DNA from: CAKZML01 sp963823435
GTDB lineage: Bacteria; Pseudomonadota; Gammaproteobacteria; Steroidobacterales; BM003
Assembly (NCBI GenBank): GCA_963823435.1
Contig: CAWGLN010000013.1
Span: 62,001 to 126,000 of the forward strand
Length of the DNA: 64,000 nucleotides
Direction of reading: 5' to 3'
The notes under the pieces were generated by a model that worked only from the letters and a program-made list of their open reading frames with translations, searched no databases and had not been told where the DNA came from. Positions 19,187-27,753 of the stretch are shown one piece after another (within the stretch, counting starts at the first letter, position 1; each line of letters starts with the position of its first letter). The translations under genes and the position numbers were made by a program.

Positions 19187-20645
19187 ATGAGCCAAACTAC
19201 CCACTATCAAACGGCACCTCAGGACAAAATCCCGCCGCTTCAAAAGGTGATTTACGGACTCGGAGCCTTCGTTAATAACCTGCTCGCTTCGGCCATCGGC
19301 GGTATGGTCATTGTCCTGAACCTGGGTCTCGGTATGAATCCCGCACTGGTTGGCCTGGTTAGCGCGCTGCCGCGCTTGACCGACGCACTTACCGATCCCT
19401 TGATGGGTTACATTTCCGACAACACGAACACACGATGGGGTCGCCGGCGACCTTATATCTTTTTGGGCGCAATCGCGGTCGGGGTAATTTTCGCGCTGCT
19501 ATGGCAACTCCCGGCGGATAAGACCCAGACCTTCTATTTTTGGTATTTCCTTGTCGGCTCCCTTATTTTCTATCTCGCTTACACAATGTTCGCTACGCCC
19601 TGGGTTGCCATGGGCTACGAACTCACCCCTGATTATCATGAACGTACCCGTTTGATGGGTGTGCAGAATTTTATTGGTCAGCTTGCCTATGTTATTGCAC
19701 CCTGGTTTCTGCTGATCATGCAAACCGAGCGGTGGTTTGACAATATGGTTGACGGAGCGGCTGGCCTGGCAATCATAATCGGTGTGGTCGTAGTTGTTAT
19801 AGGTGTTCTGCCGGCTATCTTCCTAAGGGAACGTCTCAAAGCTATCGCGGTGACGGAAGCCGCAGTCAAACAGCGGCAACCGGAGAGCGCCGGGGCTCTA
19901 ATGTGGCGCAGCATCAAGTCTTTCCTAAGTGGCTTCGCAACCAGCCTGAAATTCAAGCCGTTTTTGAAACTGTGTGCGGCGACATTTCTCGTGTTCAACG
20001 GCTTCATGCTGATTGCGTCGTTCCAGTTTTACGTAATCATCTACTACGTCTTTAGCGGCGACACGGTTGAGGGTGCCAGGTACGCGGGTTACTCCGGTAC
20101 ACTGGGCGCAATCTCGACGTTTTGCGTTATCGTGTTCGTGACCTGGCTTGGTACGAAGTTAGGCAAGCGGCGTGCATTCTTCGTCACAACCAGCGTTTCC
20201 ATGGTCGGTTATGCACTCAAGTGGGTCTGTTACAACCCGGATATTCCCTGGCTGCTGCTGCTGCCCGCTCCTCTGATGGCCTTCGGCCTGGGCGGGCTGT
20301 TCACGCTGATGCCGTCAATGATTGCCGACGTAGTAGACGCGGACGAACTGAACACCCACGAGAGACGCGAGGGGATGTACGGCTCCATATTCTGGTGGGT
20401 CGTCAAGCTTGGTATGGCGGCCGCGCTTGCGGCAGGTGGATTCCTCCTTGAATGCAACCGGCTTCGACGTAGACCTTGGAGGCGCGCAGGCGGAGCGCAC
20501 CATCTATCTGATGAGAATCTTTGATGCATTCGTTCCGTTCGTCGCTTCGGGCATCGCGATCTGGGCTATCGCGACCTATTCGCTAACCGAGCAAAAGGCA
20601 CACGAAGTTCGCTTCGAACTCGAAGCGCGTCGCGGCAGCGTGTAG
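19187..20645 (+). CDS. GPH-type glycoside/cation symporter (MFS), one frameshift
   Basis: Inner-membrane sugar symporter of the glycoside-pentoside-hexuronide family (MelB-like). The signature region LPRLTDALTDPLMGYISDNT and the following RWGRRRPYIFLGA (residues about 60-92) are diagnostic, as is ATPWVAMGYELTPDYHERTR. Twelve hydrophobic segments can be counted once the break near 20445 (CTCC, one extra C) is corrected, giving about 485 residues ending in EARRGSV. It would bring glucosides or short beta-glucan oligosaccharides from periplasm to cytoplasm with H+ or Na+. First gene of the rightward half of the glucan locus, directly behind the operator. Confidence 0.9.
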
Positions 20646-21095
20646 CAGGTTACGCGTGTTGCAGACCGCAACGGAGGGTCGCGGCGATGCAGCGACTACA
20701 GGTACCAAGCCGACCCTGTGTTGTTCCGGGGGTCAAGTCGCTTGCGAAGGGGGGTTGTCTTGAATAGTTCTGCTCACCCTATATCGACGGACAGCCGGAT
20801 GGCTGGTCTTTACAATGACGGGCATGTCGAGCTTTGCTCGCACTCGGCGGAGAAAAATTATAGCCAGCAAGGAAGCCGAATCGGCCCGAGACTCGAGCTT
20901 GATGCCCGCACAGGCCAATATCTGGAGGACGCACATAACAGGCCGTTGGTCGCCAATTGCGATAATTTCGGCAGCAAACCCGCCGACAGCACGACCCGCC
21001 CAGGCTCGCCAACAGACAATCCCACCGTCTGCGAGCCTACTCACATTTGGTGCCTCAACCCGTTGGCGCCAAGCGATAACTCCAGGGATTGAATC
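20646..21095. other. 450-bp gap inside the glucan gene cluster
   Basis: Between the symporter and the phosphorylase gene. Open frames of 77-165 codons exist on both strands, but none has a convincing ribosome binding site or a recognisable sequence. No copy of the 20-bp operator and no strong hairpin was found. It may hold a second promoter or a decayed gene. Confidence 0.4.
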
Positions 21096-24000
21096 TTGAA
21101 TCTTTACGTGACAGAAGAAAACAGTATATCCGGCGCCTTTGTGGATTTTGCCGGGGAGCGCTATTACACCATACGCAATGTGGATAAGATGGCGCCGTTC
21201 TTCATCAGCCTTATATCGAATGTTGACCACTGGCTGTTCATTTCCTCAACGGGAGGACTGACCGCGGGCCGCGTATCCCCTGAAACGGCATTGTTCCCCT
21301 ATATTACGGTCGACAAAATCCACGAAAATACCGGTCATACCGGCAGCAAGACCATGCTGCGGGTTAACTCTGACGAGAGTACCCACGAATGGGAACCCTT
21401 TAACCAGGAGCGAGACGGAAGTCACTCGATCAGTCGTAACCTTTACAAGAACCTGCTGGGAAACAAGTTGTGTTTCGAAGAAATTAACCATGACCTGCAA
21501 CTGGCGTTTCGCTACACCTGGGTTACCAGTGACGACTTCGGATTCGCTCGTCAATGCGAACTGCATAACTTCGGTGATCAACTTGCGAACATCGAACTGG
21601 TTGATGGGTTGCAGAATATTCTTCCGGCAGGAACGCCCCGCTACGCCCAGTCCAATACCAGCAATCTGGTAGACGCCTACAAGTGGACCGAGCTGGACGA
21701 ACAGACCGGACTGGCGTTGTTTACTCTGTACTCGGGAATCAGTGATCGTGCAGAGCCTTGCGAGTCACTCAAGGCGAACACGGCTTTTTGCCTTGGTTTT
21801 GGCAAGCCTACAGTGCTTATTTCCTCAGAACAACTTCACGACTTTCGGTTTGGCGCCACACCGAAGACGGAAGTGCACAGACGGGGCATCCGCGGTGCCT
21901 ATCTGGTGAACGTCAACCTGACGCTTGCTCCCAAGGCAGCACAAAAGTGGCAAATCGTGGCGAACATCGAGCTCAGCCAGGGCGAGGTGGTCAAGTTGCA
22001 ACAGCGTTTGACGAACCCGGAAGAGGTCGCGATGGCGATCGACCTCTCCGTCAACCGGGGTTCAGATGAACTGGCGCGCATCATGGCTGGAAGCGACTGT
22101 TTTCAGGTAGCGGCCGAAGAAAGCGTGTCAGCGCACCACTATGCCAATGTGCTGTTCAATGTTCTACGAGGTGGAATCTTCGATGATAACTACAATGTAT
22201 CCGCCTGGGACTTCGCCTGCACAATCAAACAATTCAATTTCGATGTGCATCGGCGTAATCAGGATCTGCTCCAGGGGCTGCCAGACAAGTTGAATTTCAC
22301 CGAGTTGCTAGCGACTATAAGGCAAGCAGGTGACCCGCAGCTGGAACGTCTTTGCCAGGAATACCTGCCGATCAGATTTGGCCGCCGCCACGGCGACCCC
22401 AGTCGTCCCTGGAACCAGTTCGCGATCAAACTGAAAGACGCATACGGCAAGCGCCTGATTTCCTATGAAGGCAACTGGCGGGATATATTTCAGAATTGGG
22501 AGGCGCTTGCATTCAGCTATCCTGATTTTGTCGAGAACATTATTGCCAAGTTCGTCAACGCGTCCACAATGGACGGCTACAATCCTTATCGCATCACCAA
22601 GGACGGCATCGACTGGGAGGTGGAGGAGCCCGACAATCCCTGGAGCTATATCGGCTATTGGGGTGATCACCAGATCATCTATTTGCAGAAATTACTTGAG
22701 CTTTCCAGATCCTTTCATCCGTCCCGGCTTAGCGAATTACTGCGCGAGCCGATTTTCTGTTACGCCAACGTGCCGTACAGGATCAAGCCATTTGATGCAT
22801 TGGTGGAGAACCCCAAGAGCACAGTGGAATATGATGAGGCGCTGGCCAGCCGCATAGAGAAAACCGTCGCAAGAATGGGTGCCGACGGCAAGTTGATACT
22901 GGGTTCCAATGGCGAGGTTTACCAGGTCAACTTGCTCGAAAAGCTGCTGGTGCCCTTGCTTAGCAAGCTCGGCAACCTGGTTATCGACGGCGGCATCTGG
23001 ATGAACACCCAGCGCCCGGAATGGAATGACGCCAATAACGCCCTGGTCGGCCAGGGTCTGTCAATGGTAACGCTGTATTACCTGCGCCGATACGTGCGCT
23101 TTCTGCAGCAACTGTTGGCAACAGAGGCTGGCTTGATCACGTTGTCGAGCGAGGTTGGCCAGTGGCTTGGGGAGACAGCGGCGACCCTTGCCGCCAAGCG
23201 TCCGTTACTCGGTGCAAACCCGCTCAGTGCTGTCCAGCGGTTTAAGTTGCTCGAGGAACTTGGACAGGCTGCGAGCCGTTACCGTAAGACGGTTTACGCG
23301 CAGGAAGCTTTCTCCGGCAGTATAACCCTCCCCCTGGATGCCATAATGGCCCTGCTGGACGACGCTATTGCGGCAATTGATCACAGTATCGCCAACAACA
23401 GGCGCGAGGACGGCCTTTACCATGCGTACAACCTTTTGGATCTGCAACCCGGCGCCGCGACGGCTGACACCTTTTATCCGATGCTCGAGGGCCAGGTCGC
23501 GGCACTAAGCAGCGGTGCCATTGCGCCAGAAGAGGCTGTGTCGATAGTGCATGCCCTGTTTGATAGCGATGTTTACAGTCCCGATCAGCGCTCCTTCATG
23601 CTTTATCCGGATCGGCAATTGCCGGGGTTTCTGGAAAAGAACCGCATAGCAGAAGACGATGTGAAGACCATTCCATTGCTCCAGACAATGCTGAGCAAAG
23701 ACGACGAGCGAATTGTATTGAGGGATGCCCGAGGGTGCCATCGCTTCAACGCCAGGTTCACTAATGTTGGCGAATTGAATAATCGACTTGATGCGCTTGA
23801 GGCTGAATACGGCGACGCACTCAATTCGGCACGTCGCCCGCTGCGGGCCCTCTACGAGAAGGTGTTTAGGCACAAATCATTTACAGGACGCTCGGGCGGC
23901 ATGTTCGCTTTCGAGGGTCTTGGTAGTATCTATTGGCACATGGTGGCCAAGCTATTGCTAGCGGTACAGGAGAATTTCTTCAATGCACACGAGCAAAACG

Positions 24001-24545
24001 CCGATGAGGCCATTCGGCGGCAACTAGGGCGTCTCTATTATCGTGTACGGGAAGGTATCGGGTTTAATAAGTCGCCAGCTGAATATGGTGCCTTCCCGAT
24101 TGACCCCTACTCTCACACGCCCAAACACGGCGGTGCGAGGCAACCGGGAATGACAGGGCAGGTCAAGGAAGAAATACTGTCACGTTTCGGTGAACTTGGC
24201 ATACGGGTCGAACGCGGTGCTGTCCACTTTCAGCCAAGGCTGCTGCGGGCTAGCGAATTTGTTTCAAATCCTCATCGGTTTCGCTTTCTGGATGTTGAAG
24301 GAAACTGGCAGGAATTGACACTAGCCACGGACTCGCTCGCTTTTACCTGGTGCCAGGTTCCAGTAGTTTACGAACTCAGAAATGATGCTAGTCCGGGCAT
24401 TGTCGTGGCCTGGGACAATGGCGAAAAACAGGCCCTGCCGCAATTGCAGTTGTCACTCAAAGTCAGTGCCGAACTTTTCCGCCGTAGCGGCCGAATACGT
24501 CAACTCACTGTGAAATTTGGAGCTGACCTGTTATTTGCAGAGTAG
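21096..24545 (+). CDS. Clan GH-Q glycoside phosphorylase, probably beta-1,3-glucan phosphorylase (GH149/GH161-like)
   Basis: 1149-residue protein related to cellobiose phosphorylase (GH94) but much longer. Landmarks: ISYEGNWRDIFQNWEALAFS (residues 455-474), NPYRITKDGIDWE (495-507), WSYIGYWGDHQIIYL (516-530) and QRPEWNDANNALVGQG (639-654). By analogy with the DWND motif of GH94, Asp645 in EWNDANN is the likely general acid. GH149 and GH161 enzymes, of about this size, phosphorolyse beta-1,3-gluco-oligosaccharides to glucose 1-phosphate; the GH17 and GH16 neighbours favour that substrate. No signal peptide, so cytoplasmic. TTG start at 21096 with AGGGA 7-8 nt upstream; a GTG at 21108 is the alternative. 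The exact family cannot be settled without alignment. Confidence 0.72.
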   Translation: MNLYVTEENSISGAFVDFAGERYYTIRNVDKMAPFFISLISNVDHWLFISSTGGLTAGRVSPETALFPYITVDKIHENTGHTGSKTMLRVNSDESTHEWEPFNQERDGSHSISRNLYKNLLGNKLCFEEINHDLQLAFRYTWVTSDDFGFARQCELHNFGDQLANIELVDGLQNILPAGTPRYAQSNTSNLVDAYKWTELDEQTGLALFTLYSGISDRAEPCESLKANTAFCLGFGKPTVLISSEQLHDFRFGATPKTEVHRRGIRGAYLVNVNLTLAPKAAQKWQIVANIELSQGEVVKLQQRLTNPEEVAMAIDLSVNRGSDELARIMAGSDCFQVAAEESVSAHHYANVLFNVLRGGIFDDNYNVSAWDFACTIKQFNFDVHRRNQDLLQGLPDKLNFTELLATIRQAGDPQLERLCQEYLPIRFGRRHGDPSRPWNQFAIKLKDAYGKRLISYEGNWRDIFQNWEALAFSYPDFVENIIAKFVNASTMDGYNPYRITKDGIDWEVEEPDNPWSYIGYWGDHQIIYLQKLLELSRSFHPSRLSELLREPIFCYANVPYRIKPFDALVENPKSTVEYDEALASRIEKTVARMGADGKLILGSNGEVYQVNLLEKLLVPLLSKLGNLVIDGGIWMNTQRPEWNDANNALVGQGLSMVTLYYLRRYVRFLQQLLATEAGLITLSSEVGQWLGETAATLAAKRPLLGANPLSAVQRFKLLEELGQAASRYRKTVYAQEAFSGSITLPLDAIMALLDDAIAAIDHSIANNRREDGLYHAYNLLDLQPGAATADTFYPMLEGQVAALSSGAIAPEEAVSIVHALFDSDVYSPDQRSFMLYPDRQLPGFLEKNRIAEDDVKTIPLLQTMLSKDDERIVLRDARGCHRFNARFTNVGELNNRLDALEAEYGDALNSARRPLRALYEKVFRHKSFTGRSGGMFAFEGLGSIYWHMVAKLLLAVQENFFNAHEQNADEAIRRQLGRLYYRVREGIGFNKSPAEYGAFPIDPYSHTPKHGGARQPGMTGQVKEEILSRFGELGIRVERGAVHFQPRLLRASEFVSNPHRFRFLDVEGNWQELTLATDSLAFTWCQVPVVYELRNDASPGIVVAWDNGEKQALPQLQLSLKVSAELFRRSGRIRQLTVKFGADLLFAE

Positions 24546-24598
24546 GCTGCGCACATCCAACGACATGAAAACTAATTACTGATACTTCAGAGGCGTCA

Positions 24599-25486
24599 AT
24601 GTCTAATTATTACCAAAGAAATATGAGCCTGGCTGGCCTCGATTTTTCAGACTATTCGGCCGGGAATCTGCGTTCACTCGTGCGTCAGATCCTTGAGGCA
24701 AAAATTCACGGGCTCTCGTTCAGTCCCTATATAGACGGCCAGGGCCCTGGCAGCCAGGTGAGTGCAGCACAAATACGCGAGCGCATGAAAATCATACAAC
24801 CCCATGTTAGATGGATTCGTTCATTTTCCTGCACAGAGGGGCATGAGTTGATTCCCGCAATTGCAAAGCAAAGTGGGCTGAAAACCATGGTGGGAGTTTG
24901 GCTGGACGAAGACCAAGATCATAACGAGGAGGAACTGGCCAGTGCCATCCAGGTCATCAAGGCGGGCCACGTCGATTTGCTCGCAGTGGGTAACGAAGTG
25001 CTCCTTCGCGGAGACCTGACAGAGGATGAGCTCATCTGCTACATGGACAGGGTCAAGCAGGCTGTCCCGAATGTTCAGGTCGGCTACGTCGACGCCTATT
25101 TCAAATTTGTTGATCACCCGCGTGTAACCGAAGCGTGTGATGTCATTTTTGCCAATTGCTATCCTTTCTGGGAGAGTTGCCCGGCCGAACACGCATTGCT
25201 CTATATGAAGGAGATGTATCGTCGAGCGGTTCACGCAGGCAAAGGCAAGAAAGTCATAATTAGTGAGACCGGCTGGCCAAACCTCGGCACCGCCGAAGGG
25301 GGTGCCGTGCCATCGTGGGAAAATGCGATCAAGTACTTTATTAACACCTTCCAGTGGGCAGAAGATGACGCTATCGATATTTTCTACTTCTCAGCGTTTG
25401 ACGAAGCCTGGAAAGTGAGTTCCGAGGGGGATGTTGGCGCCTACTGGGGTCTGTGGGACAAGGACGGAAACCCCAAATATGTCTGA
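24599..25486 (+). CDS. GH17 glycoside hydrolase
   Basis: 295-residue single-domain GH17 enzyme. Acid/base Glu133 in LLAVGNEVLLRG and nucleophile Glu223 in VIISETGWPNLG are both present, with YPFWES and FYFSAFDEAWK as further family landmarks. GH17 members are beta-1,3-glucan endohydrolases or transglucosidases. It has no signal peptide, so it should act on imported oligosaccharides in the cytoplasm rather than on polymer outside. Its last 8 bp (ATGTCTGA) overlap the start of the next GH17 gene, which implies translational coupling. It follows the phosphorylase by 53 bp. Confidence 0.9.
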   Translation: MSNYYQRNMSLAGLDFSDYSAGNLRSLVRQILEAKIHGLSFSPYIDGQGPGSQVSAAQIRERMKIIQPHVRWIRSFSCTEGHELIPAIAKQSGLKTMVGVWLDEDQDHNEEELASAIQVIKAGHVDLLAVGNEVLLRGDLTEDELICYMDRVKQAVPNVQVGYVDAYFKFVDHPRVTEACDVIFANCYPFWESCPAEHALLYMKEMYRRAVHAGKGKKVIISETGWPNLGTAEGGAVPSWENAIKYFINTFQWAEDDAIDIFYFSAFDEAWKVSSEGDVGAYWGLWDKDGNPKYV

Positions 25487-26483
25487 GAAACGGGACAATC
25501 AATCCGACCGCAGCCATGGTTTAGGCGTCTCTCATGGAAACGCGATATGCTATTCGGGCTACCGTGAGGGGCAAAGTCCGCGAGATGGTCTTTTCCCCTC
25601 ATACGCACAGATCAGGGAGGACCTGCTAATCCTGGAAAAAAACTGGACCTTGCTCAGGCTTTACGATTGCAGCCCTCATGCTGAAACGGTGCTGGACGTG
25701 ATTTCCCGGGAGGGGATGGGATTCAAGGTAATGCTGGGATTGGACATTGCAGCGGAAACAAATAACCCGCACTGCCCCTGGGGCGCTGAGTTTAGCGGGG
25801 AGACGCTCAAAGCCAACCAGCAGGCCAACAGCAATGAAGTAGATAGGCTAATCGCCCTGTCCAAACGCTACCCGCATATCGTGTTCTCAGTATCGGTTGG
25901 AAATGAAGCCAGCGTTGAGTGGACTGATCACATGGTGCCGGTGGATAAGCTTCTGACTTATGTAGCGAGGGTCAAAAACGCCATTACACAGCCGGTCACG
26001 TTTTGTGAAAACTATGTGCCCTGGACCTACAAGCTGGAACCGTTGGCGGCGGAACTGGACTTCATCTCGGTGCATACCTATCCTGCCTGGGAATACCGGA
26101 CGATGGAAGACGCTCTCGAATATACCAAACAGAACTACTATTCGGTTGTGCATCACTATCCTGGGAAGCCAGTAATTATCACCGAGGCTGGATGGACTAC
26201 CGCCTCCAATGGGCGTGGAATCGACCCGTGGAATGCATCGGAGCAGCTGCAGGCAAGCTACTACGAACAGCTGCTTGAATGGAGCACGAGAGAGAAGATT
26301 CTTACATTTGTCTTCGAGGCGTTTGACGAGCCCTGGAAAGGCTCGCCGGATCCACTGGAGCCGGAGAAGCATTGGGGGCTGTTCACCGTCGAACGAACGC
26401 CCAAAATAGTCATGCAGGAATTGTACCCTGAACGCCTGCCAAGAAACCGGGCTTCTGTAAGAAAAGGCGTCAGTATATCCTGA
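25479..26483 (+). CDS. GH17 glycoside hydrolase (second copy)
   Basis: 334-residue GH17 enzyme, distinct from its neighbour. Acid/base Glu143 in VSVGNEASVEW and nucleophile Glu236 in VIITEAGWTTAS are in place; VFEAFDEPWKGS near the C-terminus is typical. The ATG at 25479 overlaps the upstream stop and is preferred to an earlier in-frame start inside the previous gene. No signal peptide. Two unlike cytoplasmic GH17 enzymes next to a phosphorylase suggest divided tasks, for example one trimming branched or longer oligosaccharides and one acting as a glucanosyltransferase; this is inference. Confidence 0.9.
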   Translation: MSEKRDNQSDRSHGLGVSHGNAICYSGYREGQSPRDGLFPSYAQIREDLLILEKNWTLLRLYDCSPHAETVLDVISREGMGFKVMLGLDIAAETNNPHCPWGAEFSGETLKANQQANSNEVDRLIALSKRYPHIVFSVSVGNEASVEWTDHMVPVDKLLTYVARVKNAITQPVTFCENYVPWTYKLEPLAAELDFISVHTYPAWEYRTMEDALEYTKQNYYSVVHHYPGKPVIITEAGWTTASNGRGIDPWNASEQLQASYYEQLLEWSTREKILTFVFEAFDEPWKGSPDPLEPEKHWGLFTVERTPKIVMQELYPERLPRNRASVRKGVSIS

Positions 26484-26638
26484 CGCATGCTCGCCGGTAT
26501 TGGCCCTGGTTTTGGATAACACCATGAATCAAGCGGCTTGGGAACCGTGTCTGATGATCGACTTCCCTGCGCTGCAAAAAAGCTTCGAAATTCATCAATA
26601 GATCGATAACAACAATTCAGATTGGAAGCCCCGACACA

Positions 26639-27682
26639 ATGCCTAACGCGACAATAAATGACGTAGCCGAGCTTGCCGGCGTATCGATCAAAACCGTTTC
26701 CCGTGTCGTAAATGCTGAGCCCAATGTTCGCGAGTCAACTCGCAAAAAAGTCATCAACGCAATCGCCAAACTTAATTACCGCCCAAATCAGTCGGCCAGA
26801 AATCTCGCGAGTCTTCAGTCTCGTCTCATTGCCCTGATTTATGATGACCCCACCCTATACGCGATTGCGGGCTCCGGCTTCGCGATCAGAATGCAGCAAG
26901 GCACGCTGCGAGCATGCAGGTCGGCCAACTACGAGCTACTGATTCATCCCTGTAGCTATCGCAACAAGAGTGTGTGTAAGGAACTGAAAGGGCTTATTGA
27001 GCAGGTTCGGCCCGCCGGAATCGTACTTGCGGCACCGCTGTCTAACATGTCGAGAATAGTCCGCGCTATTGAGACAACACGGACTCCATTTGTGCGATTA
27101 TCCCCTGGCTCCGAGAGCGAAAAGCACTTTTCAGTTGCGACAAATGACCGGGAAATCTGCGCTGAGTTGACACGTTATCTTGCGTCGCTTGGTCATAGGA
27201 GAATTGCCTATATCAAGGGACATCCGGATCACAGGGCAGTCGGCAATCGTTATCTTGGCTACCAGGACGGCTTGCGGCAATGTGGCTTGACCTTTTCGGA
27301 GCGCCTGGTCGCGGATGGTGATAATTCCTATGGGTCTGGCGAAGCAAGAGCGATCGAGTTGCTCGGCCTGCAACGTCCACCTACTGCCATTTTTGCGGCA
27401 AATGACGACATGGCGGCTGGTGTTATTCGGGCTGCAAACATAATGGGCATCAAAGTACCCGGGCAACTGTCTGTTTCCGGCTTCGATGATATGTCACTCT
27501 CCCAACAGATATATCCCACACTCACAACCATCAGGCAACCACTTGCTGCCATGGCTGAGCGAGCGGCATTGGCCATGATCGATCAATCTCGCGACAGCCC
27601 GCCGCTACGGGGAGAAGTTATCCTGCCCGCGACGATTCAAATTCGCGAGTCAACCGGCCCGGCACCCCACCAGGATCGTTGA
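26639..27682 (+). CDS. LacI family transcriptional regulator
   Basis: 347-residue LacI/GalR repressor. The N-terminal HTH is complete (TINDVAELAGVSIKTVSRVV, residues 4-23) with the hinge YRPNQSARNLAS. The effector domain shows the periplasmic-binding-protein fold, including PTAIFAANDDMAAGVIRAA and LSVSGFDDMSLSQQIYPTLT. It lies at the end of the rightward gene set after a 155-bp gap, so it may have its own promoter. It is the only LacI regulator in the window and the natural candidate to bind the two identical palindromes at 19112 and 39180. The inducer is probably a beta-glucoside or laminaribiose. Confidence 0.93.
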   Translation: MPNATINDVAELAGVSIKTVSRVVNAEPNVRESTRKKVINAIAKLNYRPNQSARNLASLQSRLIALIYDDPTLYAIAGSGFAIRMQQGTLRACRSANYELLIHPCSYRNKSVCKELKGLIEQVRPAGIVLAAPLSNMSRIVRAIETTRTPFVRLSPGSESEKHFSVATNDREICAELTRYLASLGHRRIAYIKGHPDHRAVGNRYLGYQDGLRQCGLTFSERLVADGDNSYGSGEARAIELLGLQRPPTAIFAANDDMAAGVIRAANIMGIKVPGQLSVSGFDDMSLSQQIYPTLTTIRQPLAAMAERAALAMIDQSRDSPPLRGEVILPATIQIRESTGPAPHQDR

Positions 27683-27753
27683 ATATCTTTCATTCGATGT
27701 CGCAGCAGCCTGACCACGATGTGATTTTTGCTTCCCATGGCTTGCGTCCAGAT

